The notes under the pieces: model-generated
Database searches by the model: none
What the model was told of the DNA's origin: nothing
What the model saw: the letters and a program-made list of their open reading frames with translations, nothing else
Program-made: the position numbers and the translations under genes
Shown here: one piece after another, positions 24,301-35,800 of the stretch
How the letters are laid out: the number at the start of each line of letters is the position of its first letter
Numbering within the stretch: the first letter of the stretch is position 1
Assembly (NCBI GenBank): GCA_023374025.1
Contig: SIJG01000005.1
Coordinates: 1,100,782 to 1,164,781 of the forward strand
Source of the DNA: Heterodera schachtii
Taxonomy: Eukaryota; Nematoda; Chromadorea; Rhabditida; Heteroderidae
DNA: 64,000 nt
Direction: 5' to 3'

Positions 24301-27300
24301 TCAACTCGAAACATTGAATAGCAAACGGATCTGTAAGAAGAAATTAAATCAGCTGCCTGTCTTTTGTTTTTACCTGTAGAAGCAATCACCATCGCCAATA
24401 ACATTATAACAACTCGGTACCAATTTCGACAATTCTCTATGCGATAAGTCCCCGGCTTGGCCTTTTCCATTCGTTGATTTCCCTTTTTTATTTCCGTTGC
24501 TTTGTTCGTTCAATTCTAGGGCATTTAATCTTGGTAAGTCTGGAGGTGCGATCTAAATGATGACGGAAGAATGTAAATAACTGTAATTTACAGACAGGAA
24601 TTTTTGATTGACACGTTATTAATAGGTGCGAGTTATTTTCAATTTTTAACCATTTATCAAAATTTCGTCTACGGTGGAAAATCCAAAACAATAATACTTT
24701 CTGCATATTTTGGCAACATTTTAGCATTATTTTTGGCAACATTTTAGCATTTTTGCCACCAAAAATGCACATCTTTTTTTGTTAACTAAGAAAGACTCGC
24801 GCAGATCCCTACTTTCACAAAGAAGTCACTTTTGCTTGTGATTTGAGCATACCGTAAGTGCGTCAAAATTGATGAAAGTTGAATTGCATAATTGTCCGTT
24901 AGTTTCATCCATCGTTTTCTTCATTTCAGCGTAATTAACAAATTCGCTTATAATACGTTTATCGGGTCCCTTCTCCGCCAAAATAGTTATTTTTTCTGCC
25001 GATTTAGTGCTTATGTAATTTTCTTTTATAAAATTATTGTTGTGTATGTTTTTGAAGAAATTCCATTCGAGATTGCCTTCTTGGTCAGTCAAAAGAGTAA
25101 ACTGTTTTGGGCCGTCTTAAACAACAAATACACAATTCATTTTTCTAACATTTTAAATCAAATATAATCCTTACCATAAGGGCCAACTGCAAAAATAATT
25201 TTATACTGGCCATTCGGATAAATGATATAGTTATCCTTTAATAATGATGACTTTTTATTGTTTATTTTAAAATCTGATGATTTTTTTGTGTTATTCAATA
25301 TTATTTCGTTTGCATTTTTCCGCTCAATTCGTTTCATTTTTTGATTTGTTTCAACAGTTTTAACTTTTTGAAAATTCTTTTTTTGTTTTTGCATATGCAT
25401 TATCTAATTGAGAAATTTATTTAAAGTAATCTTTAAAAACAAATACTTTAAGTTGGTCGAATTCGATGCGTTTTTGATTCCAAAGTTTGCTCAAATTAGC
25501 AGCCATTGTTTGCTCTAATTCGTCATAATTTTTAAATGTTCTTAAAATTCGCTTATCGTCTCCACTTGCCACAAGCACATTAACTTCCTCAGGCGATTCC
25601 AAGTTAATGTATCTTGCTCGCATCATTCTGTTTTCGTTAAATTTTTTCCAAAAATCGCATTTGATTGTACCTCGATCATCAGTAAAAAATACAAATTGTT
25701 TTTGTCCATCTGTATAAATTATTTATATTACTATATTATTTAATTATTAATCATGTTAATGGTTTCTTACCCAATGGACCAATTACGATAATAATTTGGT
25801 ATTTTTCAGGGGGCTTGAAAGTGCAATTGTTCAGTTTGTCCTTTTGTTGGCTAATATTTTTTATAATATTTTTTGCTTTTTTTCTTGTTTCACTTTCCAG
25901 CTTATTAATATTGGTTTCGATTTTTTCTATCAGCTTAGTTTTCTTTTTCCATTCTCGTCCAATTTTTTGTATTTTTCTGATGGGTTTAGTAGATTTTTTT
26001 GAATGTTCCGCATCGCGCACCAACTTTAAAAAAATATATATTTTCATATGGGATCTTATTTTGATTTTTATGATAAACAAACTTTTTCTTTTTGCATGAA
26101 TCTACCATCTTTCTTCGCATTATAATTACTCAATTCACTATCATCCATTAAATCAGGTAAATCTGGTGGCGCAATCTGTAAGTTTTTACATATTTAAGCT
26201 TTAAAGTAAAATGAACAATGAGTTTTCTTCAAATCGAGTCTTTTTTCAATACAAAATTTCTCTCATCAATTTATCTTAATTTATTTGTTGGTTTTATTTC
26301 TTTAAATTTCTTTAATATTTTTTAGTGTTATACCGTAAGGACTTCGAAATCGATGTAGTTGGAGTTGAAAAGTTTGCCGTCATTTTCATCCATTGCTTTC
26401 TTTAATTCGGCATAATTCGATTTTAAGAGATCCTCCAATCTTAGGAGGTTTTTCTGGATTTCAAAAAGGCATAGAAATTTTTTTAAATTTTTCTAAAAAT
26501 TTCTTTTTGCTAAAGTCATGCAAAAAAACGCCAAATCTTCATAGCGCTAAAAATGGGTTGCATAATGGAAAAGTAACTAAGTTATTATATATAAAAAAAT
26601 TTCAATTTCGCATTACCGTATGGCCCAACAGCTACAAATATTCTGTATTGTCGATTAGGTATAATAGTGTATGTCGTATTTTTATAGCTTTCCAAATTAA
26701 CTGTCGTATCATTGTTCGTCAACTAAACCAAAAAATTTGAAATTTATTTTCATCTATTTATCTTTTAATGAGTTTTAGGTTTAAATTTTTCTTAATTTTG
26801 TATTTAAAAATTATTAATAAAAACTTTCCAACCGTGTCTTTTTTACTGCTTTTTGCATTGCTATTGACCTTTTTTGTGTTTTTTGCTGCATCCATTAAAT
26901 TTTGTTGAATTTTATTAATTATTCGGCATAATTCGTGAATTCGCTAATAATGCGTTTATCATTTCCCTTCTCCACCAGAATGGTGATTTTCTCTGCTGAT
27001 TCTGGTGGATTTATATTCCATCCATCGGCAAAACCGTTGCCGAGAATATTCCCCAAGAAATTTTGAACAATTTTACCATTTTTATCAGTTAAAAATTCGG
27101 ACTGTTTTGTACCATCTGTAAATAAACAAAAATTAATGTTCCCATTAATTTTTATGAAATTCTTTTTTCAATTGCTTCTTACCATATGGTCCAATGGCGA
27201 CAATGATACGATATTTTCGTGGAGGCAAAAAAGTGTAACTGCTGTTACCGACGACCCAATCGACCGGCAAATCCGGGGGCGCTTTCTGAAACAACAAAAT

Positions 27301-27893
27301 TTTATTTAAGCATTTTAATAATCCATTAACGGAATAATTTTTTGATAATTTGCGAAATTTTATTCAGAAAAAGTGACCGGAAGATTGTTGAAGAAAATTT
27401 GGTTGCGAGCATAAAATTTTCCTTCTTTTTGATTCATTGTTCGGTGCATTTCTGCATAATTTTTGAATGTTCTAATAATTCGCTTATCATTCTCTTTTTG
27501 CAGAAGAATTGTAAATTTTTCTTGTGACTTTAAATCTTTAAATTGTTTATTGATAAGTTTGTTTCTGTGAAAATTGTCCAAAAAATTCCATTCGATGGTC
27601 CCATCTCGATTTGTCAAAAAGCCAAATTGCTTTGGACCGTCTGAAAATTTATAAAATTAAGGAATTAGATCCAGTCAGTTGAATTCCTAATTAGGCACAA
27701 ATATTTACAGTCCCGAAAGTTTGTCGATCCGTCCGTTTTTCATTACAGAAAGGTTCTCACCATATGGTCCTTTAGCAATGATAATTTCATATTGGCCTCT
27801 GGGTATAAATTTGTATTTGTTGTCATTTTTCAGTAAATTTTGGCCAGCAATGGGAAAAAATGTAAAAAATAAAAATATTGCAAAGAAGAACAT
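18324..27893 (-). CDS. secreted protein with three tandem OTU protease modules (gene 2)
   Basis: Paralogue of gene 1. Exon 1 (27893-27761) starts with a signal peptide (MFFFAIFLFFTFFPIAG) and the first GPYDG half; 27640-27378 completes that domain; 27285-27183 and 27115 onward give domain 2, which is broken (separate entry). In-phase exons resume: 26175-26083, 26023-25771, 25709-25447, 25403-25175, 25115-24853. Then three OTU modules follow, each of four exons (179+424+271+263 nt = 379 residues): 24552-24374/24330-23907/23418-23148/23088-22826; 22525-22347/22303-21880/21390-21120/21060-20798; 20497-20319/20275-19852/19363-19093/19033-18771. The tail exon 18470-18324 ends in TAA. In each module GDGDC supplies the catalytic Cys (module residue 57), NHYQSIV the His (253), and C-x2-C-x5-C-x2-C a metal-knuckle candidate (219-231). 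Relative to gene 1 the residue two after the His is Gln, not Asp. Whether one transcript crosses the upstream break is uncertain; downstream of it everything is open. Confidence 0.7.
18430..25226. repeat. tandem array of ~2027-bp OTU+GPYDG units, 3.35 copies
   Basis: Equivalent points recur at +2027, +4055 and +6082 bases, with only a few substitutions and small indels between copies, introns included. The array starts at aattctagggc (18430), where the terminal exon diverges, and stops near 25226 after gataaatgatat. The unit encodes 1137 nt of exon, so copy number can change without shifting the frame. Near-identity implies recent amplification or gene conversion; assembly duplication or collapse is possible. 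Confidence 0.9.
26334..27115 (-). pseudogene. broken GPYDG domains 2 and 3 of gene 2
   Basis: From 27115 the exon reads DGTKQSEFLTDKNG... to EFTNYAE and then hits TAA at 26931-26929. A Lys-rich linker follows (about 26906-26833), then a good half-exon (26722-26617, IIPNRQYRIFVAVGPY). The partner exon has lost its front: only NYAELKKAMDENDGKLFNSN onward remains (26421-26334). The words CGAATTATGCCGAAT flank the lost parts on both sides (about 26421 and 26932), suggesting recombination between domain copies. Confidence 0.6.
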
Positions 27894-29194
27894 AAAAAGA
27901 GAATAATGAGAATATAATTAGTAATTTAATGAGCTTGCTAAATTAAAGTTTAACAGACGGAATGAAAAATATGATTAAAATTAAAACAAAATTCTTTTGA
28001 ATATTGAGCTGTAAAGTAAGTCTTATCATAGTGGCTTATATGTTACTTAAAAAACATGATAATTCAAATAATAAATTTATTTTGTAATCAAACTTTGCCA
28101 GATTATTTTTTATATTAACTCCAGCACATCAATTGGTTAGTGTTTTTCTCTTGGACTTCACAAAGATATGGCCCCGTGAATTGTCCAAGTTTTTGCTAAA
28201 TCCACTCTTATTGGATTGGCCACAGAAATGTTTTTGAGAAAAGGGTTTTTCAGAATTTCTATCCTCTGTGTTGAAGAATTTGAAAATTTTCGTATAGTTG
28301 AAACATCCATGAGGCCATAATTTTGTGAAGTTAAAAAGAAAACCCTAAAGAATTGCTGTGCTGAGGCTAATATAAAGGAATATTCTGGCAAGGTTTGATT
28401 AAAATTTAATATTTAGTGGAATTTTATGATTTATTAAATAAAATTGTTAGCCATTATGTAAAGCTTATTTTACACCCCAATGCCTTTTTTGTTTGGTTTT
28501 CTTCACATTATAAGCTTAGCAAATAGTTGGCATGTCGATTCATTGATTTGTAGGGCATAATGATAGTTTAAAAATTATGATAAAATTATATAATAATTTG
28601 AAGGGAGACGCATTTCACTTATCCCTATTAGCCATCATCAGATCAATCATATTTTATGCATTCACAGTTTTTCGTTTTACGACCTCATTAGGTCGGAATT
28701 CCGATTTCCGGAAAAATTTTGCACATCGGAAATCCAATTTCCGAAATTTTGATAAAAGCCTGAAATTTTCGGAAATTTGTTGAATTTTTTTCAAAAAATT
28801 ATTAATTTTTGTACAGATTATGTAAATAAATTGCACTGAAATTTAGTCTCTTTACCAAAAACGAACTAAAACAAATTAAATTGAAATGAAACAAATTCTG
28901 ACGAAAACCAGTGAATAATTTTTTAAAGCAAATTTTTTGATTTCACCTATCACTTTTGAACCTTTGATTTGTAATTTTAAAATATAAAATTTCTATTGTA
29001 TTTTTGTATTTTTTCAAAAATTTACGACTTCAGATTTCCGACATGCTTGGGGTCGGAATTCCGACTTCGAAAATTTTTCATCCGGAATAAAAGCGGTGCT
29101 GAGTTTGAGGGCATAGTGCGCCTCCTTCAAATAATTTTACAAGTGTTGAACTCTTCTTGTTGAACCCATCCGAATTTTTGTGCAATTTTTATAG
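27894..29194. other. upstream spacer of gene 2; one doubtful exon
   Basis: No clear gene. On the minus strand behind GTGGATTTAG (28196) an open stretch reads QKLGQFTGPYLCEVQEKNTN and stops soon after, which could be a terminal exon, but I found no in-phase partner. The promoter of gene 2 should lie next to 27894. Confidence 0.3.
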
Positions 29195-29360
29195 AGTCCG
29201 GCGGGAACGGGATTCCCGCGGGAAAACCCGGGAATCCCGTTCCCGTTTCCCGCCTTTTTTCGCCGACGGGAATTTTACTGGGAACGGGAAAAAAGGCGTG
29301 AATCCCGTTCGGGAACCCCGCCCCGTTCTTTTTCGTTTTCCCTCCCGTTCCCGAAAATTT
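29195..29360. repeat. GC-rich GGGAACGGGATTCCCG island
   Basis: Degenerate inverted and direct gggaacggga/tcccgttccc units in AT-rich DNA; same class as the islands at 3.3 and 38.6 kb. Confidence 0.6.
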
Positions 29361-29484
29361 TTTCTAAAAAATGGGAATAAAAAAATTACACTGATAAAAA
29401 TGGGGATCTGATTTGTGAGTGAAAAGTTAGTGACAGAAGTTGGGGTAAATGCATAATTTCTTATATTAAAGCATATATATGTAT

Positions 29485-29560
29485 ATCTGGCCTAGTGGTT
29501 ACGCCTTTTACGCCTTCTTTCTTTCATTATTTTTCGCTTGGGTTCAATTCCTCATTGGTG
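29485..29560 (+). repeat. tRNA-like (A-box/B-box) sequence
   Basis: TGGCCTAGTGGTTACGCC followed about 45 bases later by GGGTTCAATTCCTC. The T-arm pairs only partly, and I see no closed acceptor stem. Probably a tRNA-derived repeat. Confidence 0.4.
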
Positions 29561-29846
29561 ATAGGATACTTTTTATATTTTCATTAAAACTATTTTAATA
29601 AAATTTAATTAATAAAAAATTTTTCTATCTTTAAAAATTATTTTTCTTTGATTGTTAAAACAAAAGCGTTTTAAAAGCAAAAAAAGATACTGTCAATTAG
29701 TTAGCTTCTATGGGTAAAAGGTGGTCAATTTTTGGTGGCTACGAACATTTTTTCAAAGCGATAGACCACCGAACATTCCACTCGTCTTTCACTTCACAGG
29801 GGAACATTCCGAGCTGTAAGTCTGAAAATGCACATGTGTTATATAC

Positions 29847-30406
29847 GGTGCTAGGTCGTTCCACAAAAAAGCTCAGTGATTGATTGCCATTTTCCGGAAG
29901 CCTATCGCACCCCTTTCGGGGCACCAAAAGTGCCTGATCCGGAACCCGGACCAGCGCGGTTAAGAACCATTTTTTGTTCAGTTTCTCAAGGGCTATCTCC
30001 CAGGCCGGGTCCGTTTCTTGATCCATTCGCTTGGAGCCCGTCAGGGGTCGGGCACATCTGCCGGAGGGCCCTCAGCCTCGCCCCCGACCCTTATCGGTGG
30101 CTAACCCAGGCTAAGCGTGCCGGTAACAGCGGCTTTTTTGTACAGCTCGATGAGCTCTACAAAACGGTATCAATGGCGTCCGGCTATGTCTACTACAAAT
30201 GGAGAAAATTGGCGAGAAGTGATGTCAAAAATTGAAAAATTAAAAAATTTGAAAATGACTTGCGTCCCGTCGTACATTAGGGTTAATCGGACGGCACCGT
30301 GTTTTTGTGAATCGAATAATTAAATTGATTTATTTAATTTTACCAATCACTGAGCTTTTTTTGTGGAACGCCCACACTGAGATTTTTTGTGGAACGACTC
30401 ACCACG
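29847..30406. mobile_element. MULE-like non-autonomous element, copy 1
   Basis: Ends GGTGCTAGGTCGTTCCACAA and TTGTGGAACGACTCACCACG are inverted repeats and lie between perfect 9-bp duplications GTTATATAC (29838-29846, 30407-30415). A 9-bp duplication is typical of Mutator-like elements. The right end carries two copies of the subterminal word TTTTTTGTGGAACG. The GC-rich interior is shared with 33627-34159. No transposase. Confidence 0.85.
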
Positions 30407-30550
30407 GTTATATACCATTGGATAGAGCAGGATCGACTTCTATTGTAAATTTTAATTTTAGCGGTCTCAAGCGCCTAGTTCAAAAGTTACAGGGCCTCAA
30501 AAATCGGAAATTTTGGTGCTGCGGGCCCATTCTCGACTTAACGTAAGGAA

Positions 30551-30605
30551 GGGAGACGAATTGCTCGGTTGGTTAAAAATGGTTTTGGGCGCGTGGGTTC
30601 AAATC
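30551..30605 (+). repeat. tRNA-like sequence interrupted by an element
   Basis: TTGCTCGGTTGGTTAA (A-box-like) and GCGTGGGTTCAAATC (B-box-like). The 9 bases GTTCAAATC are the target duplication of the next element; beyond it the sequence resumes as CCACTTATC, restoring a GGGTTCAAATCCACT-type T arm. Confidence 0.5.
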
Positions 30606-31584
30606 GGTGCTAGGTCGTTTCCTAAAAACCGCCACATTGGGCGTTTCCTAAAAACCGCCAAGGGGTAGAAAAATAAAAAATGTAAAACAAATAAATTCAT
30701 ATCTTGTCTCAAGTTCAACAAAATTATTATTTCATGATAGCATTCAATAGCTCAAGGTGTTTTCTATGAGAATATTAATTTTCAAAATTTTTTAAAATAG
30801 TATAAAAAAGTTATGGTTATTAAATTCCACAAAACCTTAAGCCAGAATTTTTTGTCCAGAACTTTTTTTAAATTCATTGAAATTTTTTGAAATTTTAAAG
30901 ATCAATAAATTAAATAGAGTACTTGAAATTCTAAAAAGAAAACTTAATCTAATTGCTTCTGAAAAAAAGTTATAAAGCATTGAACAGGCTATGTTTTTGG
31001 CCATGGTCATGCAAATATAATTATAAACATTTAAAAGTTTCAAGTTATTAAAACGCAATTTTGTCAAAATGAATTTTTCGGTAGTCCTAACAATTCTCTA
31101 TTTATGGTTAAAATTTCAAAAAATTTCACTGGGTTTTAAAAAAGTTATGGACAAAAAATTCCGACTTACTATATTCTTGTAGAGAACACCTTGTGCTACG
31201 AATGATACCAAGAATTATAAATTTGGTTTAATTTAAGCCAAGTTATGAATTTATATGTCTTACATTTTTTGTTTTCCTACCACTTGGCGGTTTTTAGGAA
31301 ACGCCCATGGTGGTGGTTTTTAGGAAACGCCCTGGCGGATTTAGGAAACTCCCATGGTGGCGGTTTTTAGGAAACGCTCACTTGGCGTTTTTTAGGAAAC
31401 GCTCACTTGGCGGTTTTTAGGAAACGCTCACTTGGCGGTTTTTAGGAAACGCCCATGGTGGTGGTTTTTAGGAAACGCCCTGGCGGATTTAGGAAACTCC
31501 CATGGTGGCGGTTTTTAGGAAACGCTCACTTGGCGGTTTTTAGGAAACGCTCACTTGGCGGTTTTTAGGAAACGGCCCAGCACG
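30606..31584. mobile_element. MULE-like non-autonomous element with expanded end
   Basis: Ends GGTGCTAGGTCGTTTCC and GGAAACGGCCCAGCACG are inverted and flanked by perfect 9-bp duplications GTTCAAATC (30597-30605, 31585-31593). The first 12 bases equal those of the element at 29847. The centre (30690-31262) is a foldback repeat; the right side is a minisatellite of the terminal word. No transposase. Confidence 0.85.
31270..31574. repeat. minisatellite of CGGTTTTTAGGAAACG
   Basis: About a dozen copies of cggtttttaggaaacg(c) with spacers ccatggtgg or tcacttgg. They are the complement of the two copies at the element's left end, so the inverted terminus itself expanded. Confidence 0.85.
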
Positions 31585-31613
31585 GTTCAAATCCACTTAT
31601 CTATAAAAAAATT

Positions 31614-31738
31614 TTAAAATATTTTTTGAGGCTTTTTTAGGCCGCTGTTAATCCCCGTATGATTACAATTCAATAAAATTATTTTTTGGGGCTTTTTTAG
31701 GCCGCTGTTAATCCCTGTATGATTACAATTCACAAGCT
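31614..31738. repeat. two-copy direct repeat
   Basis: gaggcttttttaggccgctg...gtatgattacaattca occurs twice about 62 bases apart. The rest of 31740-32600 is AT-rich without a recognisable gene. Confidence 0.7.
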
Positions 31739-32599
31739 TAAAATTTAATTTCAAACCGGAACCAATTAGGTAATTGGAAAGACCATTTTTTGTTGGCATT
31801 TTCGCGGATAAGTCGGGAGATGAAGCTACTCAAAATCATGTGCACGCTTTTTGAGAACGTCTTCATCAGCTTCTTTTGTCAGCAAATTAAAGTTGTTTTT
31901 TTATATTTTAATTTTGCATGATTTCACAAAATTCCCAAAGATTTGGCTGAATGAATGAATTTTTTTTTGAAAATTCTATATGCCATCCTGTATTATTATA
32001 AATTTGCATTTGGCTTAACAATGTGTAATTTTGGTCTACTAATCTTTAATGCAAAATGCAAAATATTTTTTTTTCAATTCGCCTTTAGCAAAACTAAAAA
32101 ATGAGTAAAACAATTTTTAAAAAATTTTAAATCTGCTAAGGGTTTTTTCGGAAATGAAAAAATCGGTAACTAACATAGATAAGATGAAACTCTACTCTCT
32201 CAGTTTTACAGAACACACAAAAAATATTCATAATTGCCTAAACTTGACATCCAAATTGAAATATTTTTCCTTTAAATACGATGTTTTTAAAAATCCCATA
32301 AGTCTATGTATTGCAACCTTCGAAGGTATGTCGTTATAAATAAAAGCCATCAAAAAAAAAAAAGTTTGTTTCCGACCAAAAAACATCGGAAATCAGAAAT
32401 CATAAGTCGGAAATTTTTAAATAAATATTAATATTTTTTAATATTGTAATAGGCTAAATTTAAATTCTTAACCAAGTAAAAGGTGAGGTATATTTTGCTT
32501 AAAAATTATATAATGATATCATTAAAATCTTTTTTCATGTCATTTTGCTTCGTTTTAGAACATTTTTGAAAAAGGAACGATTCACCATTTTTGCGACGT

Positions 32600-32760
32600 G
32601 CTTTGGGCGGTGCCGATAGGCGTCGCCGGGGAAAATTTTGTAATTTTTAATGCGTTTTGTTAACAGATTTTATCCAAAAAATAACTAAATTTAGCGATTT
32701 TGAACAAAATTTTCAAAAAAAATAAGGTTTTTAGAGTTACGGCGGTGCCGATAGGCATAC
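32600..32760. repeat. quasi-palindromic GC repeat, two copies
   Basis: GGCGGTGCCGATAGGCGTCG near 32608, followed by ccggggaaaattttg and gttaacagatttt, and a second partial copy ggcggtgccgatagg near 32741. The same GC core plus gttaacagatttt tail occurs at 61.6 and 61.95 kb, so the repeat is longer than the core. Confidence 0.7.
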
Positions 32761-32818
32761 ACTTCAAATAGTAAAAAAAAAAAAATGACTGTTGCTTGAA
32801 TGTTTTTTAAGGATTTTA

Positions 32819-35800
32819 TTAATGCATCTTCTGAACAATCTCTTGTAATTTGTAGCGAATTTTCTAAAATATTAATATTATTTAAAAGCCGAAAAATCAA
32901 AATAAAAAATCATCTAAAACTTACTTTTTGATCATCCAATGTGCACCCGAGGATTGCTGATTGGAATTCCAAATCTGAATCAATTCAATCAAATAACCCA
33001 ATCAAGACTAAATATTTAAATAAAAATATATTAAAAATAAATTAAAGTATAATGATATTTAACGCACCGATGGGTCCGACTTCTTCGGAAAGACACGCGT
33101 TCAAAAAGCCAATGATTTTCTGCTTTATTTCGACAGCATTTGACTTTTTATGGTCCATTGCAGATTCAATCATCTTAAGTGTTTAAAGCAAAGAATTCCA
33201 AACACAAATACAATTATATTTTTTATAGAACTTCGGTAATATTCTTGAAATATTTTGAGATAAATTAAATTAAAAAATGAAAAATTCATCCGTTAATAAA
33301 TAGGCAAAGAAACAATAGGCAATCATGAAGAATGGGGGTCCCGTATTTTCTTTATTATTTTGGGAAAAAAACGTGAACCCTGAGCTTTTTGGGGGTGCTG
33401 ATCACGAATATGATATCGATTTCGACTAATTTCGGACCCCGGACCCGAACTCGAATAAAATTGAAACTCATTTTTAACCAAAATTCGCCTTTTCGAAAAC
33501 TCATTTTTAACCAAAATCCACCTTTATTTGTTCAAATTCGATTCGTATACACGTAATGTGCATTTGAACCGGTTTAGACAAAAGTAAAACTTTTTTTTTG
33601 AAAAATATGTGACCCCCATTCTTCATCGTGTTGAGTCGATCCACAAAAAAACTCAGTGATTGATTGGTCATTTTTCGGAAGCCTATCGCACCACTTCGGG
33701 GCACCAAAAGTGCCTGATCCGAACCCGGACCGGCCCGGTTAAGAACAATTTTTGTTCAGTTTTTCAAGGGCTATCTCCCAGGCCGGGTCCGTTTCTTGAT
33801 CCATTCACTTGGAGCGTCCGTGAGGGGTCGGGCACCTCTGCCGGATGGCCCTCAGCCTCGCCCCCGACCCCTGTCGATGGCCAACCCAAGCTAAGCTTAC
33901 CGGTACCAGCGGCTTTTTTGTACAGATCGATGAGCTCTACAAAACGGTATCAATGGCGTCCGGCTATGTCTACTACAAATGGAGAAAATTGGCGAGAAGT
34001 GATGTCAAAAATTGAAAAATTAAAAAATTTGAAAATGACTTGCGTCCCGTCGTACATTAGGGTTAATCGGACGGCACCATGTTTTTGTGAATCGAATAAT
34101 TAAATTGATTTATTTAATTTTACCAATCACTGAGCTTTTTTTGTGGATCGACCTAGCACCTTCTTCATGATTGCCAAACAATAATTATGATAAAAATAAA
34201 ATAAATTTTATTTCCCTATTGCTACGGCCTTTCTTCAACTACATTTTTTTCATAATTGGTAAGACCCTAATTCTTTGTATCAATGAAGTTTAATGTTTGT
34301 AGAAGGGAGCAACAATTAAATTATATCATTAAGCCAACGCACAACAAAGAATTGTTCCTAATAATCCAAAAATGGATTTTGTTTCTCAATGCAACCAAAA
34401 TTTTAAAATGTTTGATGTCATAGATTCTTTTCGATAAAAATCAAAAATTTAATTAAACCGAATGAAATTTTAGTGATATTTTCCAAACATTTTGATGAAG
34501 GTATGGGGCCGACTTTGTCGAACGTTGCCGGGACAAATTGAAAATTTTAGTGGTATTAATTAATTTTCTAATTGAGCAATTCAAAAACCCATAAGCATTA
34601 CCTCGTTAACTTGTTCCAATGCTTCTGATTGCTGCTCAATTCGTTTTGTTTCGACGTGTACATTTATTGAAGTGCATCTCTGATCAATTCGCTTCATGTT
34701 CAACATCAATTCTTCACGTTCAGCTAAACATTTAAGCCATTTTAGTTGATAAATCGAAATTCATAATTAAAATAACAATGAGAGTTATCACTCAACCTAA
34801 ATTGGTTATTTTGGTAATTAATTGAATTTACCGCTATCCGAAAAGTGTTCATCAGTCATTTGGTCAACAGCAGATGCTTTGATTTTGTTAATTTTTTCCA
34901 AAATTGCCACTTTATCCTGCTCCAATTTGATTGAATTCGCTCTTAACTCTGTTTTATATTAAATTTGGTTCTGTTTTTTACCTCAGCTGATCGATCAAGT
35001 GATCAACTTCATCTAATTGTTTGAGGAGGTCATTTGCTTCGGCAATTGCTTTTTTCTGGTTAATTATTTTTTGAATTATTTTTAATCTTTATTCTCCGAC
35101 CTTTTTATTTTTTGACGTATTTTCTCGCTTTGGTGCCTTCATCTGCTGAACAATTTTTTCGAGCTTTAAGCGAATTCTCTTAAGAATTTATGAAAGTTGT
35201 CACGGTACGAAAAAACATAATTCGGTAATTTCTGCATGAAAATTTTGTCTTCAGAAAAACCTTTTTTAATACTTGTTTAATTAAATTCGAAACGTAATTT
35301 AAATGAATATTCGTAATTTGCTATTTCAAAAAACAAAAGTTTGACAGAATTATTAAACTCACTTTTTGATCATCTGCTGTACACTCGATAATCATCGATT
35401 CGAATTTTTGATCTAAATCATTCTCAGCTTGAATTTTGTTGAAAGATTATATTTTTTAATAATGTCACTAGAGATGGGGCTTATTCGGATTATGTCTGGA
35501 TTCAAATCGAAAAGCGTTTTTTTAATTTTCAAATATGTACCCGGTTCTAAGCCCAGAAAAAATCGTTTTATAAACTTTTATTTTGGCATTAAGTCACTTA
35601 ATTTTCATAATTTTATTTACCATTATTTATTTTAATGAATGCTTTTTTAATCTGATTAATCTTGCCGGTTCGGTATTTGTTTAGAATATTGTGGAATATA
35701 TCATGAGTAGGATGACATTTTAGCTGTTTATCTATTTTTTCCTGAACTCCATATGGTCTGAAAAGCACGAAAAACATGTGCTTTTTTGATGATGTTAGCT

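Noticed and set aside
19765..24470. Continuous 216-residue frames starting MEKAKPGTYRIENC
   Set aside because: They read through the 43-base intron between the GDGDC exon and the OTU core in the wrong frame; the spliced frame gives the OTU motif VIGDGDCFYRSVCY.
18810..25167. Four identical plus-strand frames starting MSVS(C/F)IHRFLHF
   Set aside because: Antisense of the 263-nt GPYDG exon in each tandem unit.
28158..28391. Minus-strand 77-residue frame
   Set aside because: No signal, domain, in-phase partner exon or homologue in the window; an alternative exon in another frame overlaps it.
29876..30323. Frames inside the two MULE-like elements, e.g. SKIEKLKNLKMTCVPSY
   Set aside because: Shared by both element copies, without start, splice sites or known domain; at most a captured gene fragment.
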